Shown: piece by piece, positions 47,262-58,430 of the stretch
Layout of the letters: each line of letters starts with the position of its first letter
How positions within the stretch are numbered: position 1 is the first letter of the stretch
From: Capitulum mitella
Taxonomy: Eukaryota > Arthropoda > Thecostraca > Pollicipedomorpha > Pollicipedidae
Reading direction: 5' to 3'
Assembly (NCBI GenBank): GCA_030062745.1
Contig: CP099851.1
Coordinates: 4,089,161 to 4,153,160 of the forward strand
Length of the DNA stretch: 64,000 nucleotides
Position numbers and translations under genes: made by a program
The notes under the pieces: generated by a model
What the model was told of the DNA's origin: nothing
Database searches by the model: none
The model's input: the letters and a program-made list of their open reading frames with translations, nothing else

Positions 47262-48406
47262 GGTTAATGTGAATTGGGTAGTGGTCGCTCAGTCCGGGGT
47301 CGTCCTCTACCGACCATTCAAAAAGGTGACTAATTCGCGAGGTGCAGCTTTCTACGTGCCGTGACAAAATTTCAAAATTCTATTTTGTTCAGGGGCGGAG
47401 CAACGCAACGTTTTTCGGAGGCACCTCAGGCCATTTTTGGCCATGTTGAGGGTAAAAGGAAAATGTTTGCCACAAACAGCGTTTTTAAGATAAAACTTTA
47501 CATGAATGTATAGCTAAATAGCTGAGCAATGTGCAGATATAATTTTGTTCACCTGAGGCCACTTTACAAGGTCAGGTCAAAGTCAACAGTCAAAATAAGT
47601 TTTTTTGCAATAATTTCGGAGCCGTTTTTTTAAATGTCCAACCCGGAATCTACATGACGTAGAACGGTGCCCTGTACTTGTGTATCAAGTTTCAGCTTGA
47701 TATCAGATCGGGTCACGGAGCTATGACCTAAAATGTCCGTGCGCGTATCCTATATCACAATAGCCATAAAATGAATTTTTTTAAATAGCGTGAATTCAAA
47801 TGATTAGAAACGTTTACAGCTCATTTTAAATGCACACGAGGTCATTCTAAGTGACTCCAGGGTCACTGGAGGTCATTTAAGGTCAAAGGTCACAAGTTGA
47901 TCTGAAGAACGCGTGACTAGGACAGTTCTCCCTTTCTCATGTCCCTGGCACCGTCTATGCTAACATTATGCAAATGTTGTAATGCGATTTGTACTTCTTT
48001 AGCACAAAATGACTAGCAGAAGCAAAAAAGTGCTTTTGCCTTTTTTGTTCATTCGGTTGTTGAAAAACTAATCCTTTTATTTTGGAAGCCCTGTGAACGC
48101 CCATGAACTTTCTCAAAATTTCAGATGTGTGTACCAATGGTAAGAGGCCTATCCATAATCGCTCGATTCATACCAGCTGCATCGAAATCGTTCGATAAAC
48201 AACAGAGTTACAGAAAGTCCAAAAATGCCCCTAATTTTGATATTTTTGCCCCCTCTCTGTATCCACACTTCTCAAAAATTCGAAAATTTCTTTTCATAAA
48301 AATGTCCTTCACGTCATGGCAAATTGTTTGCCGTTTGTTCCGATGATATCGGATGTGTAGTTCTCGAGATCCCAGTGGGGGGGCGAATCCGCCCCCTGAC
48401 GGGAAT

Positions 48407-48446
48407 CGACCACACCGTCTAGCCCTCCGGCTAGACGGTGTGGTCG
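48407..48446. repeat. Perfect hairpin at a transposon terminus
   Basis: A 16-bp perfect inverted repeat (CGACCACACCGTCTAG / its complement) around an 8-nt loop CCCTCCGG. It replaces the normal family 1 end and is followed by CCTACAGGG and TTAA. It looks like a terminal foldback duplication formed during an aberrant excision or repair. Confidence 0.85.
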
Positions 48447-48459
48447 CCTACAGGGTTAA

Positions 48460-49853
48460 GAAAAAATACGGCGACATTTCGATTGCCTGTCATCACTAAG
48501 CGCAATGAATCTGCACGACGCGATACCACACGATGTATGGTGTAAATGGCGAAAGGCAGACAAAAACGGCCCATAACTTTTTGTTAACCAAAGGTTGCTC
48601 TATCACATGGCCGTTGTTAAATCGTTTCATCTCTCTTTGTTCAGAAAATATGACGAGATTTTAATCGTATTTTTACCACTAAACGCAATGGCAGTTTGGG
48701 TCCGTTAATACCAGTGTCGTCACGCGCAACGTCACGGAATGGCCAAATCTCCCGATCACTGTGTCTGGTATGTAGGGCCTTGTACATGATGTATTTCATG
48801 GAAGCGGCTCATTTCGGTCGGTTTTGGATGAGTCGAACAGTAATAATTTTACTTTATCATTATTTGAATGCGGTCTGGCAAAAACAATGCTAACAAAAGT
48901 CGCTATGGAGATGGTTGGAATGTGAGGCCTGCTTAGGTTATCGGATACTGCGATTGATGTGCCATGTTTCGATAAGTGCAACTTTTGTGCACTGTATTGT
49001 CGTTACCACGATTTTTCCGGTTCATCCAGAACAAAGTAAAAGTGTTCAGGCACAATAGTAATATATTTCATGAATGGCATACGAAGCCCACCAAAGATCA
49101 GGCAAGCACGAACAACGTAGTGTACGCATACTTACACGCGCACACATATTCATATGTATACCAGTTACATCGAACAGCTGCAAACGCGCTAGATGCCCCC
49201 ACCAACAGCATGGGCACTCAGCCATAGTGACAGCCGAATATTCGAGCTGGATTTGACTCTTTGATCTAGCATGACCTTGACATAGATTGAGTTAAATGAC
49301 CTTGCATGATCTTTGCATTTACATGTATACCATTACATGTAAGATAGGCAGCGTTCACTATCAACATAAAGACAGCACTTAGAAATATTCTCAGGGTGCT
49401 CCATCGTCGATTTGAACGCGTTTTTTTCGCTCGGTGCTTTTGGCTTAACCAGCGCTCAACCGGCCCCCTGTAGTGGGTGGCCGGAGTCGGGGGAGGGTGC
49501 CTCCTCCGCGAACGAAGTGTCGGACAAAAATGGAACCTATATCAACAGAAAGCTCGCCATGAATGCGTTTTAAAACGCGTACAATTCCAGAAATATTTTT
49601 TAAGATAATGTATATATATCATCTGATCTACATATGTCAAAAATAGGACTTAACAACGGAAACTCTAACTCATCCTTTAATAAACCTAGAGCAATTCTGA
49701 GCACGTTAATAGAAAACTAACAGAACGTAAATTACGGTGACTTAAAATTTATAGCGCGCATACACTCGTATGTCGCATCAGGCGACCTGATACAATGCCA
49801 TTTTTCATTTTATTTTAGTTGTGAAATTTTTCAATACTCTTGGTGAATCGTTG
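48460..49853. other. Intergenic, nothing recognised
   Basis: No gene supported. A short GGTCA cluster lies near 49265-49310. The remainder is AT-rich without termini or RNA genes. Confidence 0.45.
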
Positions 49854-49857
49854 TTAA

Positions 49858-51068
49858 CCCTATTCCCGGCAGGGGGGGGCGGAATCCGCCCCCCCCTCGG
49901 GTTTTTTGCTTGCCAATTCCAGGCTTTTTGACGCAGCTTCACGAAACTTGGTGACTTTTCCTAGCTATTCCTTCTACGCGCCGTGACAAAATTTCGAAAT
50001 TCTATTTTGCTCAGGGGCGGAGCCAGGCAACGTTTTTGGGAGGCACCTCAGGTCATTTTTGGCCATGTTGAGGGTAAAAGGAAAATGTCTGCCAAAAACA
50101 GAGTTTTTAAGATAGAACTTAAAACTTTATATGAATATATAGCTAAATAGTTGGGCAATGTGCATGTGTAATTTTGTTTATCTGAGGTCACTTTACAAGG
50201 TCAGGTCAAGGTCAAAAGTCAAAATTTGTTTTTTCGCAATAATTTCGGCGCCGTTTTTTCAAATGCCAAACCCGGAATATATATGACGTAGAAACATGCC
50301 CTCTACTTGTGTACCAAGTTTCAGCTTGATATCAGGTCAGGTCACGGAGCTATGACCTAAAATGTCAGTGCACGTACCCTATATCGCAAAAGCCAAAAAA
50401 TGATTTTTTTGAAATAGAGTGAATTCAAACGATTGAAAACGTTTACAGACAATATTGAATGCACACGACATCATTCCAGGTGACCCCAAGGTCACTGGAG
50501 GTCATTTAAGGTCAAAGGTCACAAGTTGATCTGAGAAACGTGTGACCATGACAGTTCCCCCTTTTTTATGTCCCTGGCACCGCCTATGCTAACATTATAC
50601 AAACATTGTAATGCGATTTGTACTTCTTTAGCATAACATGACTAGCAGAAGCTAAAAAAGTGTTTTGGCCTCTTTTGTTCATTTCGTTATTGGAAAACTA
50701 ATCCCCCTATTTTTGAAACCCTGTGAACGCCCATGAATTTTCTCAAAATTTCAAATTTGCATACCCATGGTAAAAGCCCTATCTATAATCTCTCGATTGA
50801 TGCCAGTTTCATCGAAATCGGTCCATAAACAACGGAGTTATAAGAAGTCAAAAAGTACCCCCCATTTTGACATTTTTGCCCCCCTGTATCCACAAATTTC
50901 AAACTTTTGAAAATTTCTTTTTATAAAAATGTAGTTCACGTCATGGCAAATCGATTGCCGTTTGTTGCGATGAAATCGGATAAGTAGTTCTCGAGATCTC
51001 AGGGGGGGGCCGAATCCGCCCCCCCCTGCCGGGAATCGGCCATACCGTCTAGCCCTCCGGGAATAGGG
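49858..51068 (+). mobile_element. TTAA element family 1, complete copy (1211 bp), youngest-looking
   Basis: TTAA at 49854-49857 and 51069-51072. It has the same length as the 14839-16049 copy and is nearly identical by eye, with perfect terminal GGGGGGCGGAATCCGCCCCCC-type palindromes. It contains at least ten AGGTCA/TGACCT half-sites, including a perfect direct repeat AGGTCAAAGGTCA (50509-50521, DR1) and TCAAGGTCA (50206-50214). No transposase. Confidence 0.95.
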
Positions 51069-51072
51069 TTAA

Positions 51073-52150
51073 TATATGATTCCGAAACGCTGAAGATGAT
51101 TTGCACGAATATTTTATTCAAATGCCGCCAGGCTAGAACGTCATTGATCCAACCTGACCTGATCTAACATTCAGTAGTTTTCTTTGCTATGTTTCGCGTC
51201 TTGTCCACGATCAATAACAATGGAAAAAAATCGTAAAGAGGATGTTTGGATTGGGACTCCTTGGGTTTCACAACCGTAACTAAGAGGGTGTTAAATAAAG
51301 TCACTCAAATCAACCTGACCTGACGTGGGACCATAAAAAGTTTTGAAACACGCTTGGGTTTCATCTTTCAGATCTACATATGCCATTGATTCATAAAAAG
51401 ACCCGACAGATAAAGATGGACACTTGGATATGAACTTACCTTCTGCTACAATGGGCTCATATGAACTCAGGTGACATAAGGTCATTTCACGGTTCGGAAG
51501 CGTCTTGGTGCAATTTTGAACTGGAAATTCGACTTTAGGGCCTAATGTTACAGCTGGGATCATCAAAACGGGGTTTGAGACTCTTTTTGTTAGTTTGCCC
51601 CAAATGTGATCTGACCTGACCTCATTACCCTTCATGAGGGTCAACGTTATTTGTCATGGTTAGTGACTTCCTTGACCCAGGAATGCATTTCAGGCGCAAA
51701 GGAACCTACGAAGCGTTTCAAAACCGTTAGAAATAAGGAAATATGGCGGAAGCTGACCAAATCTTTGGCTATTGACCTTGACCTTGGGAAAAGTTCGAGA
51801 TAGCACAATTGTTAGGTACGTCCTGTATCACCATTCCTGAGAGTTTGAAGCCGATCAATTGCAAGGCGTGGTTCGTAGAAGACGTTTTGAAAAAAACGGG
51901 GGGTTGACCAGTTCTACGTCACATAGGTCATTGACCTGACATAACTGGAAGTTCAGAATGCCACAGAATATGTGCGAAGGATGTAATAAAAGGTAATGAA
52001 ATTTTCCCCGAACCATTTCCTTACTATTATCAAAAGTCCCCAGCGTGGGGGCGCGAAACACCCTCCAGGGAAAAATTGCTGGCCATTTTTTTTTAACAAC
52101 GCGCTTCTCATTTATCGCATGATAGGCAAAAAGCCGTCCAGTAGGTGTTT
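51073..52150. other. GGTCA-rich intergenic sequence
   Basis: Several CCTGACCTGA-type clusters (51155-51170, 51315-51325, 51610-51625, 51775-51790, 51930-51945). A 117-codon minus-strand frame (51291-51644) has no recognisable domain and runs through these motifs. It is probably an old GGTCA-rich transposon relic without visible ends. Confidence 0.4.
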
Positions 52151-52159
52151 TCGTTTGCA

Positions 52160-52582
52160 AGTCATTGACAGAAAACGGAGAAAGGGACGGACTTCGCCCA
52201 TCCCCTTTTATTGCGTGTGAAGAAGGGTGAGGCCGTTGCACACGTACATGTTCTCGGCCTTAAAAGCTGCTGCAAAGCATCGCTGACACGGTCATGTTTT
52301 CTTCCGGCTGGAGATAACTCTGGCAGCAAAACGCAGAAGCTTCTCAAGCCGGCCTAACTGCCTGTTGTGGCTTGCGCCATTGACGACAACATAGTCTCGT
52401 GTCCGCGGTGTTACCCATCCCACTACTGGCGTGACCAAAGTGGACTGGTAGGCTGTGCTTGCCGTGACTAAGAGCACAGAGCATACCGGTACACCGCCGT
52501 GCAATGTCGTCATTGAGTGCCGAAAAGATGATGCACTGATCAAACACGACATGCAGGTTCCGCACAGTGGGAGAATCGGCAA
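52160..52582 (-). pseudogene. LINE reverse transcriptase C-terminal fragment
   Basis: Minus strand, in two or three frames: a VVFDQCIIF-like strand, CTGMLCALSHGKHSLP, then TLVTPVVGWVTPRTRDYVVV, RLEKLLRFAARVIS and RKHDRVSDALQQLL. This succession matches the RT thumb to post-RT region of CR1/Rex-like LINEs. It is a different family from the 43-47 kb LINE, since no RNase H follows. Several frameshifts; dead. Confidence 0.65.
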
Positions 52583-53170
52583 AATTATACCAGGTGACGT
52601 TAGTTGGCTATGTGGAGCGCATTTTTGCGATTTTCAGTTGTCGATGTCACTCAAGGTCGCTTGCATTGGCTGACTTCAAACGACCTTGGCTTTTTGTGGT
52701 GGAAATTTGACGTGTAGTGTATTCTGAGTGCGATATTTTAACTGAGCGTCAGAATTTACCCTCAGACGCCATAAACAACGCAGATAACATTTCGTGAAAT
52801 GATAGCCAATCGCGTCAACTAAGTTAAATACTAATACTGATAGTAGTTTAAGCATAAATACTGAATCAAGCGCAACAAATTATTCGTTTTCCGTTATGCT
52901 GTTTTGTTGTTCTGTGGCCTACAAAAACGGCGTTATGCATTTTAGTGCTGTGACCAACGGCTCCCGCAAAAAAGCGAAAGTTTGCCGAGTCGCACCGGCC
53001 ATAGACCTGTTCTCATTTTACCGAAGAGCACAATCTAGAAGTTAACATCAGACTTCTGCAGGAGAAAGCTCCTCTAGCTTGCAGTTGCTGGGGTGGGGTA
53101 GATGAGGTTAAACACCCACACTCCTTTGCCGCGCTGTAGCTTTGTTTTGTGGCGGCGCAGCTGCACCATA
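52583..53170. other. Intergenic, nothing recognised
   Basis: No gene, repeat terminus or RNA gene was seen. Confidence 0.45.
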
Positions 53171-53179
53171 CTTTCAATA

Positions 53180-53870
53180 GCAATCGGTACATTAGTCCTG
53201 CACATTTTGGTGAAATTTTTTCACGACGTCGTCCAAGGTCATATAAAAATTACGTCACAATAAAAACCATGTTTTACGACTTTGCCGTCCCTTCCATTTT
53301 GTTTAAACTTAGTCGCTGGTCTTCGACAACAAGATGCCTGCAATTTGAAGTACAGATCAAATTGCCAGGACAGATCAATGTCGACTACCCATAGCATCAC
53401 CCAAGGTCACCTTGGGTCAGTTTTTACAAGCACGATTTCTTCAAATACCTTGTCAATGTGCGCGTTGTCGCAGCCATTGGAAAACTTTCTGGTGCGCGTA
53501 TGAATATTTATCTACACGTTGGTGTGATCACAGTGTCACGACGGGTCAAAGTAGATTACCGATAACCTCGCCCAAGGTCGTTATAGGTTAAATGTTACAA
53601 TCACCATTTTACAAAACGCGATGACAATATGCACGTTGTAGCAACCGTTTAAGGGCTTTCTGGTGCACGTAGGAATATTCAGTGGCACGTTAGTGTGGTC
53701 ACAGTGTCACGAGAGAACAATTCAGGCAGCCTAGGAACTCATCAAAGGTCATCATATGTCAGATTTTACAGTCACGATTTGCATTTTCAAATATGCTGTC
53801 AATGTTCGCATTGTGCCAACCATTTGAAGGCTTTCTGATACCGGTATCAGTATTTGAACGCGTCTCATGG
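53180..53870. repeat. Diverged tandem repeat, ~171-bp period
   Basis: Three to four head-to-tail copies aligned on recurring landmarks: (C)CAAGGTCA at about 53235 and 53402, with degenerate forms AAGGTCG near 53575 and AAAGGTCA near 53742; GCAGCC/GCAACC/GCCAACC at about 53471, 53641 and 53815; and ATCACAGTGTCACGA-like phrases at 53526 and 53698. The period is 170-175 bp and identity is moderate. It is satellite-like but short. Confidence 0.6.
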
Positions 53871-55540
53871 AGTTCTCAGCCAAAATTGACCCAGAATATA
53901 TGCATCGTGGAACTTCACATTAAAAAACAAATTCTACTTTGACCTTGACCTTGACCTTGGATATCCGTTGGTATTGCTTCGTCTAAACAAAAACTATAGA
54001 CTACCTCCAACATGCAAACAGGCGTAGCTGGCACTCCGGTGACTTTTGCAGTTGCAATTAAGCGAGATCGATTTTTTTTTCGATATTTGGGGATTCACCT
54101 TGACCTATGGCCTCATTTGCGACCCCAATCTCAACAATGTCGCATTTACCAAGGTCATGCAATCGCAAACTACCGATTGCCGTTTAGATCAGCGCAGTCA
54201 GTTGATTGGTTCTGAAGTTATGGGGTGGGAACGTTTTGCCCCCCACAAGTCGAAGTTGGCGCCCCATCCAGCAAGTGCCGGGCATATGAACTGCATTTAC
54301 CAAGTAAACATCGTGTCTCTAGCCTTGTTAATTTCCGAGATCTTAGGAAGCGGGGTCAGACTGGCCCCACCCCCACCCCAGCGAGTTACATTTCACCGGC
54401 CTTGAGTGCGCCATTTACTGTGTCATTTCTCCACTGTCCATCACTGACTGGAAGAGGGGGTGGGTGCATGTGAGTGGGTGTTTAACTCTCGGCCACCTCT
54501 GTCTCGAGAACTAACTGCCCTGATTTGGCTGAATCAAACGGCAATCGATAGCGCCTAACCGCGGTGTTTGATGACTCATGCCTTTTTCATTTTTTAGTAA
54601 GTGATAAGCTCGCAAACTACGTTAAACCCCCAAACGCAAACCTTTGCTTCAGAGTCGCATATTCACAACGGAAGGTAGCCTCATACTGAGATTAGCATGC
54701 CAATATGCATTAGAAAGTTTGGCATCATAGTATTAGTATCACTTGGTCCAAGGTCATTAAAACCCATAGTCACAGGTACTAGTCACAGGTAAGTAATATT
54801 AAAAGTTTGTGCTATCGGTTCATGCCATGCATTTTTCCTTGTTCCTTTGACAAGGATATGCCGAAATGACGTCGTGAGAGAGCTTTGTACACAAATACAG
54901 ACTTGAAGTAACTCTGATTACCATGCACATGTCTTGCGGCGTTCTCCAGCTTCATGTTCGAAATATCGTGAGCAAGCTAGTGGGGTCCCTCTCTGTCTGG
55001 TCCACTCTGCACATTTTCTCTCAATGCTGTACAGCGATACAGTAACCGGCATATCTGCACTGCTAATTCGGATCGTGAACTATAACTTATAGACTTACGT
55101 CTATAAGTCACCATTACGACGTCACCATTACGCTTGCAAAACTGAAACGCACATTAAGCAGCCAAAGGTCAAAACAGCAAAAATTGTTGTAGTGTGTAAG
55201 AATGAGCTGTGGAAGTTGTATGTGCCTTTTCTCGCAAGAAGATTAGTCCGTCCATCCTGCAATGTTCGAAAATCAGCTCATCCGGCCACATGCTTTTTCC
55301 TTTTCTTTCTTTTCAGAAGAAAATTTCATGGGACCGGTAAAGCAGAAACCTCTTATGATCTAAGATAACCTAACGTGAGATAAGGGGTATTCTGTATGGA
55401 ACTCTCAGGTCATACTTATGTGAAATACACACCAACGACATCATGCGGTATAAGAACATGCACAAAAAAAAACTAACTAAAACTGAACACCAAGTCGCAA
55501 ACAAACCTACCAGTTTAATGGTGGAGTTAAACGCCCTCAA
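53871..55540. other. Intergenic with GGTCA-type relics
   Basis: A GACCTTGACCTTGACCTTGG triplet lies at 53939-53958. Around 54480-54560 a CTCGAGAACTA...GGCAATCGAT phrase resembles the family 1 interior, probably another decayed copy. No gene is supported. Confidence 0.4.
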
Positions 55541-56594
55541 GTTAACGCCGGGTCAACCCTGCTGCCGTACCCATAACGTAAGGACGCATTCCTGCATGTG
55601 GGGCTTAATTGGCCCTCCCCTTGAGATCTCGAAAACTATCCGTCCGATCTGATTGCATGAAACGGCAATCGATTCGCCATGACGTAAACAACGTGTTTAT
55701 GTTTTTTTTTTAAGGGGTGGATATAGGGCAAACAGATAAAAAAGGGTATTTTTCATCTGAACTCCGATGTTCATTGACCGATTTGATGAAGTTGGGATGA
55801 ATCAAGAACTAATCGAGGGAACTTTCCTCCTCCGCCCACAAATTAAGAATATTGGAAAAATCCATGGGCCTGCACAACGGTTGGTAAATGGAAGGGAAAA
55901 CTGAAGTAACACGAAAGTTAAACACGTTTTTTAGCTTCTTTTATTTCTATTATATTCATTTCATATTCTATTATATATTCATTTTATGCTTCAGAAGTGC
56001 AGCTTGTTTTGCATTGTTTCTATTATGTTGGCATAGGCGGTGACAGGTAGTTAAAAAGGGGAACTGTCGTGGTCCCATCTCCGTCAGGTCAGATTATGAC
56101 CTTTGGCACCTTAAATGACCTCAGTTGCATAAAAATTGCCATGGGTTTATTTCGCTGAGTTTGAAAAGGATTTCATTCACCTGAATCGACTATATTCCTA
56201 AATCCAGTAATTCACGTGTACACTTATACCAAGTTTTAAGCTTGATCTTAAAAACGTAAAAATCTATCTTAAAAGTTTTTGGTTTTTAGCCATCATCTTT
56301 TGCGTTCTTCATGCAACAAGGTCGAAAAGGCTTCATTTACCTCCCAAAATCGATTTTTTGTAATTGCGTGGGCAAAATAATTATAACTCATGTACCTCCC
56401 AAAATCGTTTTCCCCTCAATAAGTGACCTTCCACCTTCCTGGACAAAATAAGATTGTGAAAAGTTGACAGAATATGTAGAAAAAATGGATAGGAACTAAG
56501 TTTCACAGAGCTTTTTCTAAAAATCGTGGAAATGGCGAGCAAAAGTCTGGAGCGGGAGACTTCTAAAACATCCCAGTGATGCAAGAACAGAGTT
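55541..56594 (-). mobile_element. TTAA element family 1, ancient degraded copy
   Basis: Recognisable landmarks in family order: GAGATCTCGAAAACTATC, GGCAATCGATTCGCCATGACGT, a GGGTGGATATAGGGCA segment, CCGATTTGATGAAG, the TAGGCGGTGACAGG segment, TTATGACCTTTGGCACCTTAA and, near the end, AGTTTCACAGAGC. Possible flanking TTAA occur at 55541-55544 and about 56593-56596. It is much more diverged than the other copies. Confidence 0.6.
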
Positions 56595-56599
56595 AATAA

Positions 56600-58030
56600 G
56601 AACAAAGACAAAGGTCACAAGTATTGGGGTTGTACGGAAGCTGTCGGTGAAAAAAAACTCAGAAAGCATATCATTGGCTGGCATGTGTAACTTGTCAATA
56701 GTCGGAAAACAATATAGCACGATTTACAGACCGAGGGTGGACATGACGTCACGCACTTTTTCTTCTGCGCAACTCCTAAACCCAAAGGCGCAGCGTTGTC
56801 AGATTTTGAGGAGTTATCAATACCGTAGTTTTCCGTGTTTTCGGCTGTCTCCGTTGATCGCACAGCCAAGTTCTCTACCGCATACCCTTATGGCTAATTT
56901 ACAGAATGCTACATTTTCAGAATCTGATTTTGGCTGACCTCAATTAAGCCATCTAGGTCTTTTATGTTCTGGGGTACGTACACTGTTTCCATAAACTAAT
57001 TCAACACAAAGTGTTCATGAAACTGGATGAATAGCGATAAAGAAAAAATGCGTACATGTACATGACGTAATGTTGACTGACCTCGATTGGCCTACCCTAC
57101 GCAGTCTCTGCCTCAGGAGTGTAAGTTTATCAGACAGGCTAACTCCCAACAAAGTTTTGTAGATGTCTCTCCGGCACAAACTATTCCACATACCTCATGG
57201 TGCCGGTACTACGGTTTGACACGCGTGCGGCCGTCCACCAACGACGATGGATGTACAGAGCAATTTCTCAGTGTGAGTGTGCTAGTTTTGTGTAGTGGTT
57301 AGTTTTCTACAAATGATTTAAAAGATTAAAGAAAAAGATTTAGGCCGGTCATGGACATTCAAGGCGAAACGTGGCCTGACCCTTGCGTGATCTGATCATG
57401 CCTGGTGATAGTTCTGATGATGATAATGACTGAAAGTATGGTGTGAGAGTTCTCGTGAATTCCGCGAAAGGCGGGGGCAACCCATACTCCTGGTTGTACG
57501 CTGGTGGAAAATCTAGGTTCTGGGCTGAAAACTCGTGATCTCCGCAACTGGGGCGGAATTTGTTTACGCGCACACGACACCCTCTTCCCGGTGTAGCCCG
57601 TTACGTCAAAACCGGATTCACAGGAATCGCGCGCACCGCTTGCAGTTCATAAAAAATATGACGTAACCGGATCCAGTTTTCCAGAGGTGCAGACGCGACC
57701 GTTACGGTGGACTTGCAGCTCTAGTCATAACGGCCAGAAGCCTGAAAAGACCACCGGGACTGATGCACATTAGCTTTGCATGCATGCGCATTGTATTAGC
57801 AAGTCCACAAGATTCCGATGCATTGACGTTTCCACGAGTCAACGGGACACCAGGTTCGTTCACCCATCGGGTTGAGCTGAGACTGCCGCCCGTTGCTGAG
57901 CAAAGCTGCCGCATATCTGGATGTGCCAGGTGGTCATGAGATGAAACCAGTAGCTATGGGATATTTATTTTTCTATCTTGTGACGCTCGTACTGGATTGC
58001 CACTAGATGATGAATCATTCACAGCATTGT
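56600..58030. other. Intergenic, nothing recognised
   Basis: Scattered TGACCT motifs (56935, 57080). No gene or RNA gene was seen. A promoter for the pseudogene downstream was not identified. Confidence 0.4.
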
Positions 58031-58056
58031 GACTTTTGTTGTACAGTTATAAAACA

Positions 58057-58430
58057 ATGAATACCCTCGCCATTGTCCTCAGCATTACTGCTATGGTCAG
58101 CTGTGGCAGGCACTACGGCAACTGAGGAACCAACGGCTGCGGCAAAGACCACGGAGGTTCCATTGGTGGTGTCGAGGTCACCACAGGTTCCATTGGTAGT
58201 GGCTTGGTTACTGGAGGGCCCATTGGTGGTGGCCTTGTCACCGAAAGTACCATCGGCGTTGATTAGTTCCATGGAGGATCCATCGTTGGCAATGAGTAGG
58301 GTCGGTCAGCTGGGTGGTGTCGGTCAGTTGGGTGGTTCCAGTGGCGGTCGCCACAATGCTCCTGCAGGACGTGACAGTGGCAACTCCTTCTCGTATCCCC
58401 TGAATTGTCAAAGGCGGCCCATAAGGCGAG
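58057..58430 (+). pseudogene. GRP pseudogene
   Basis: Starts with a good signal peptide, MNTLAIVLSITAMVSCG, followed by RHYGN. This parallels the GRP3 start (MKRFVVLLSVFTVASCG then LSYGN) residue for residue in layout. A TGA at 58123-58125 ends the frame after 22 codons. Beyond it the Gly-rich coding pattern (GGSIGG, SGLVTGGPIGGGLV) remains readable, with further stops and a frame change near 58290 (VGQLGG repeats). A plausible acceptor, TTTTGTTGTACAG, lies at 58035-58046, just upstream of the ATG. No conserved last exon was found. It is a decayed fourth member of the family. Confidence 0.72.

Larger units (their letters stand above)
43371..47347 (-). mobile_element. I-type LINE with RNase H, interrupted
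   Basis: A minus-strand non-LTR retrotransposon. Its 3' end lies near 43371, with a TCAATCAATC-like tail next to the TTAA element. Going upstream: RNase H, RT, then a break at 46064 where a family 1 TTAA element (46065-47261) intervenes. On its far side, 47266-47347 encodes the end of the endonuclease domain (GLSDHYPIHI). About 250 residues that should join endonuclease to RT are missing, so the insertion was followed by a deletion. Endonuclease + RT + RNase H points to the I/Ingi-type superfamily; the exact clade is not certain. Confidence 0.85.
43217..48455 (+). mobile_element. Outer TTAA element family 1, split by a LINE
   Basis: Left piece 43217-43370 (TTAA at 43213-43216; CCCTATTCCCGACAGGGGG start) and right piece about 47348-48455 (TTAA at 48456-48459) share one orientation and together cover a complete family 1 element. 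The LINE and an inner TTAA element lie between them. The two pieces overlap by about 39 bp (TTTCTAC...TTTTATTTTG-like, 5 differences), which could be an aged target duplication made by the LINE. The right terminus is rearranged into a hairpin. Alternatively these are two independent truncated copies. Confidence 0.7.

Noticed and set aside
51291-51644. 117-codon minus-strand frame
   Set aside because: It crosses several GGTCA motifs in relic-like repetitive DNA and has no recognisable domain or splice context.
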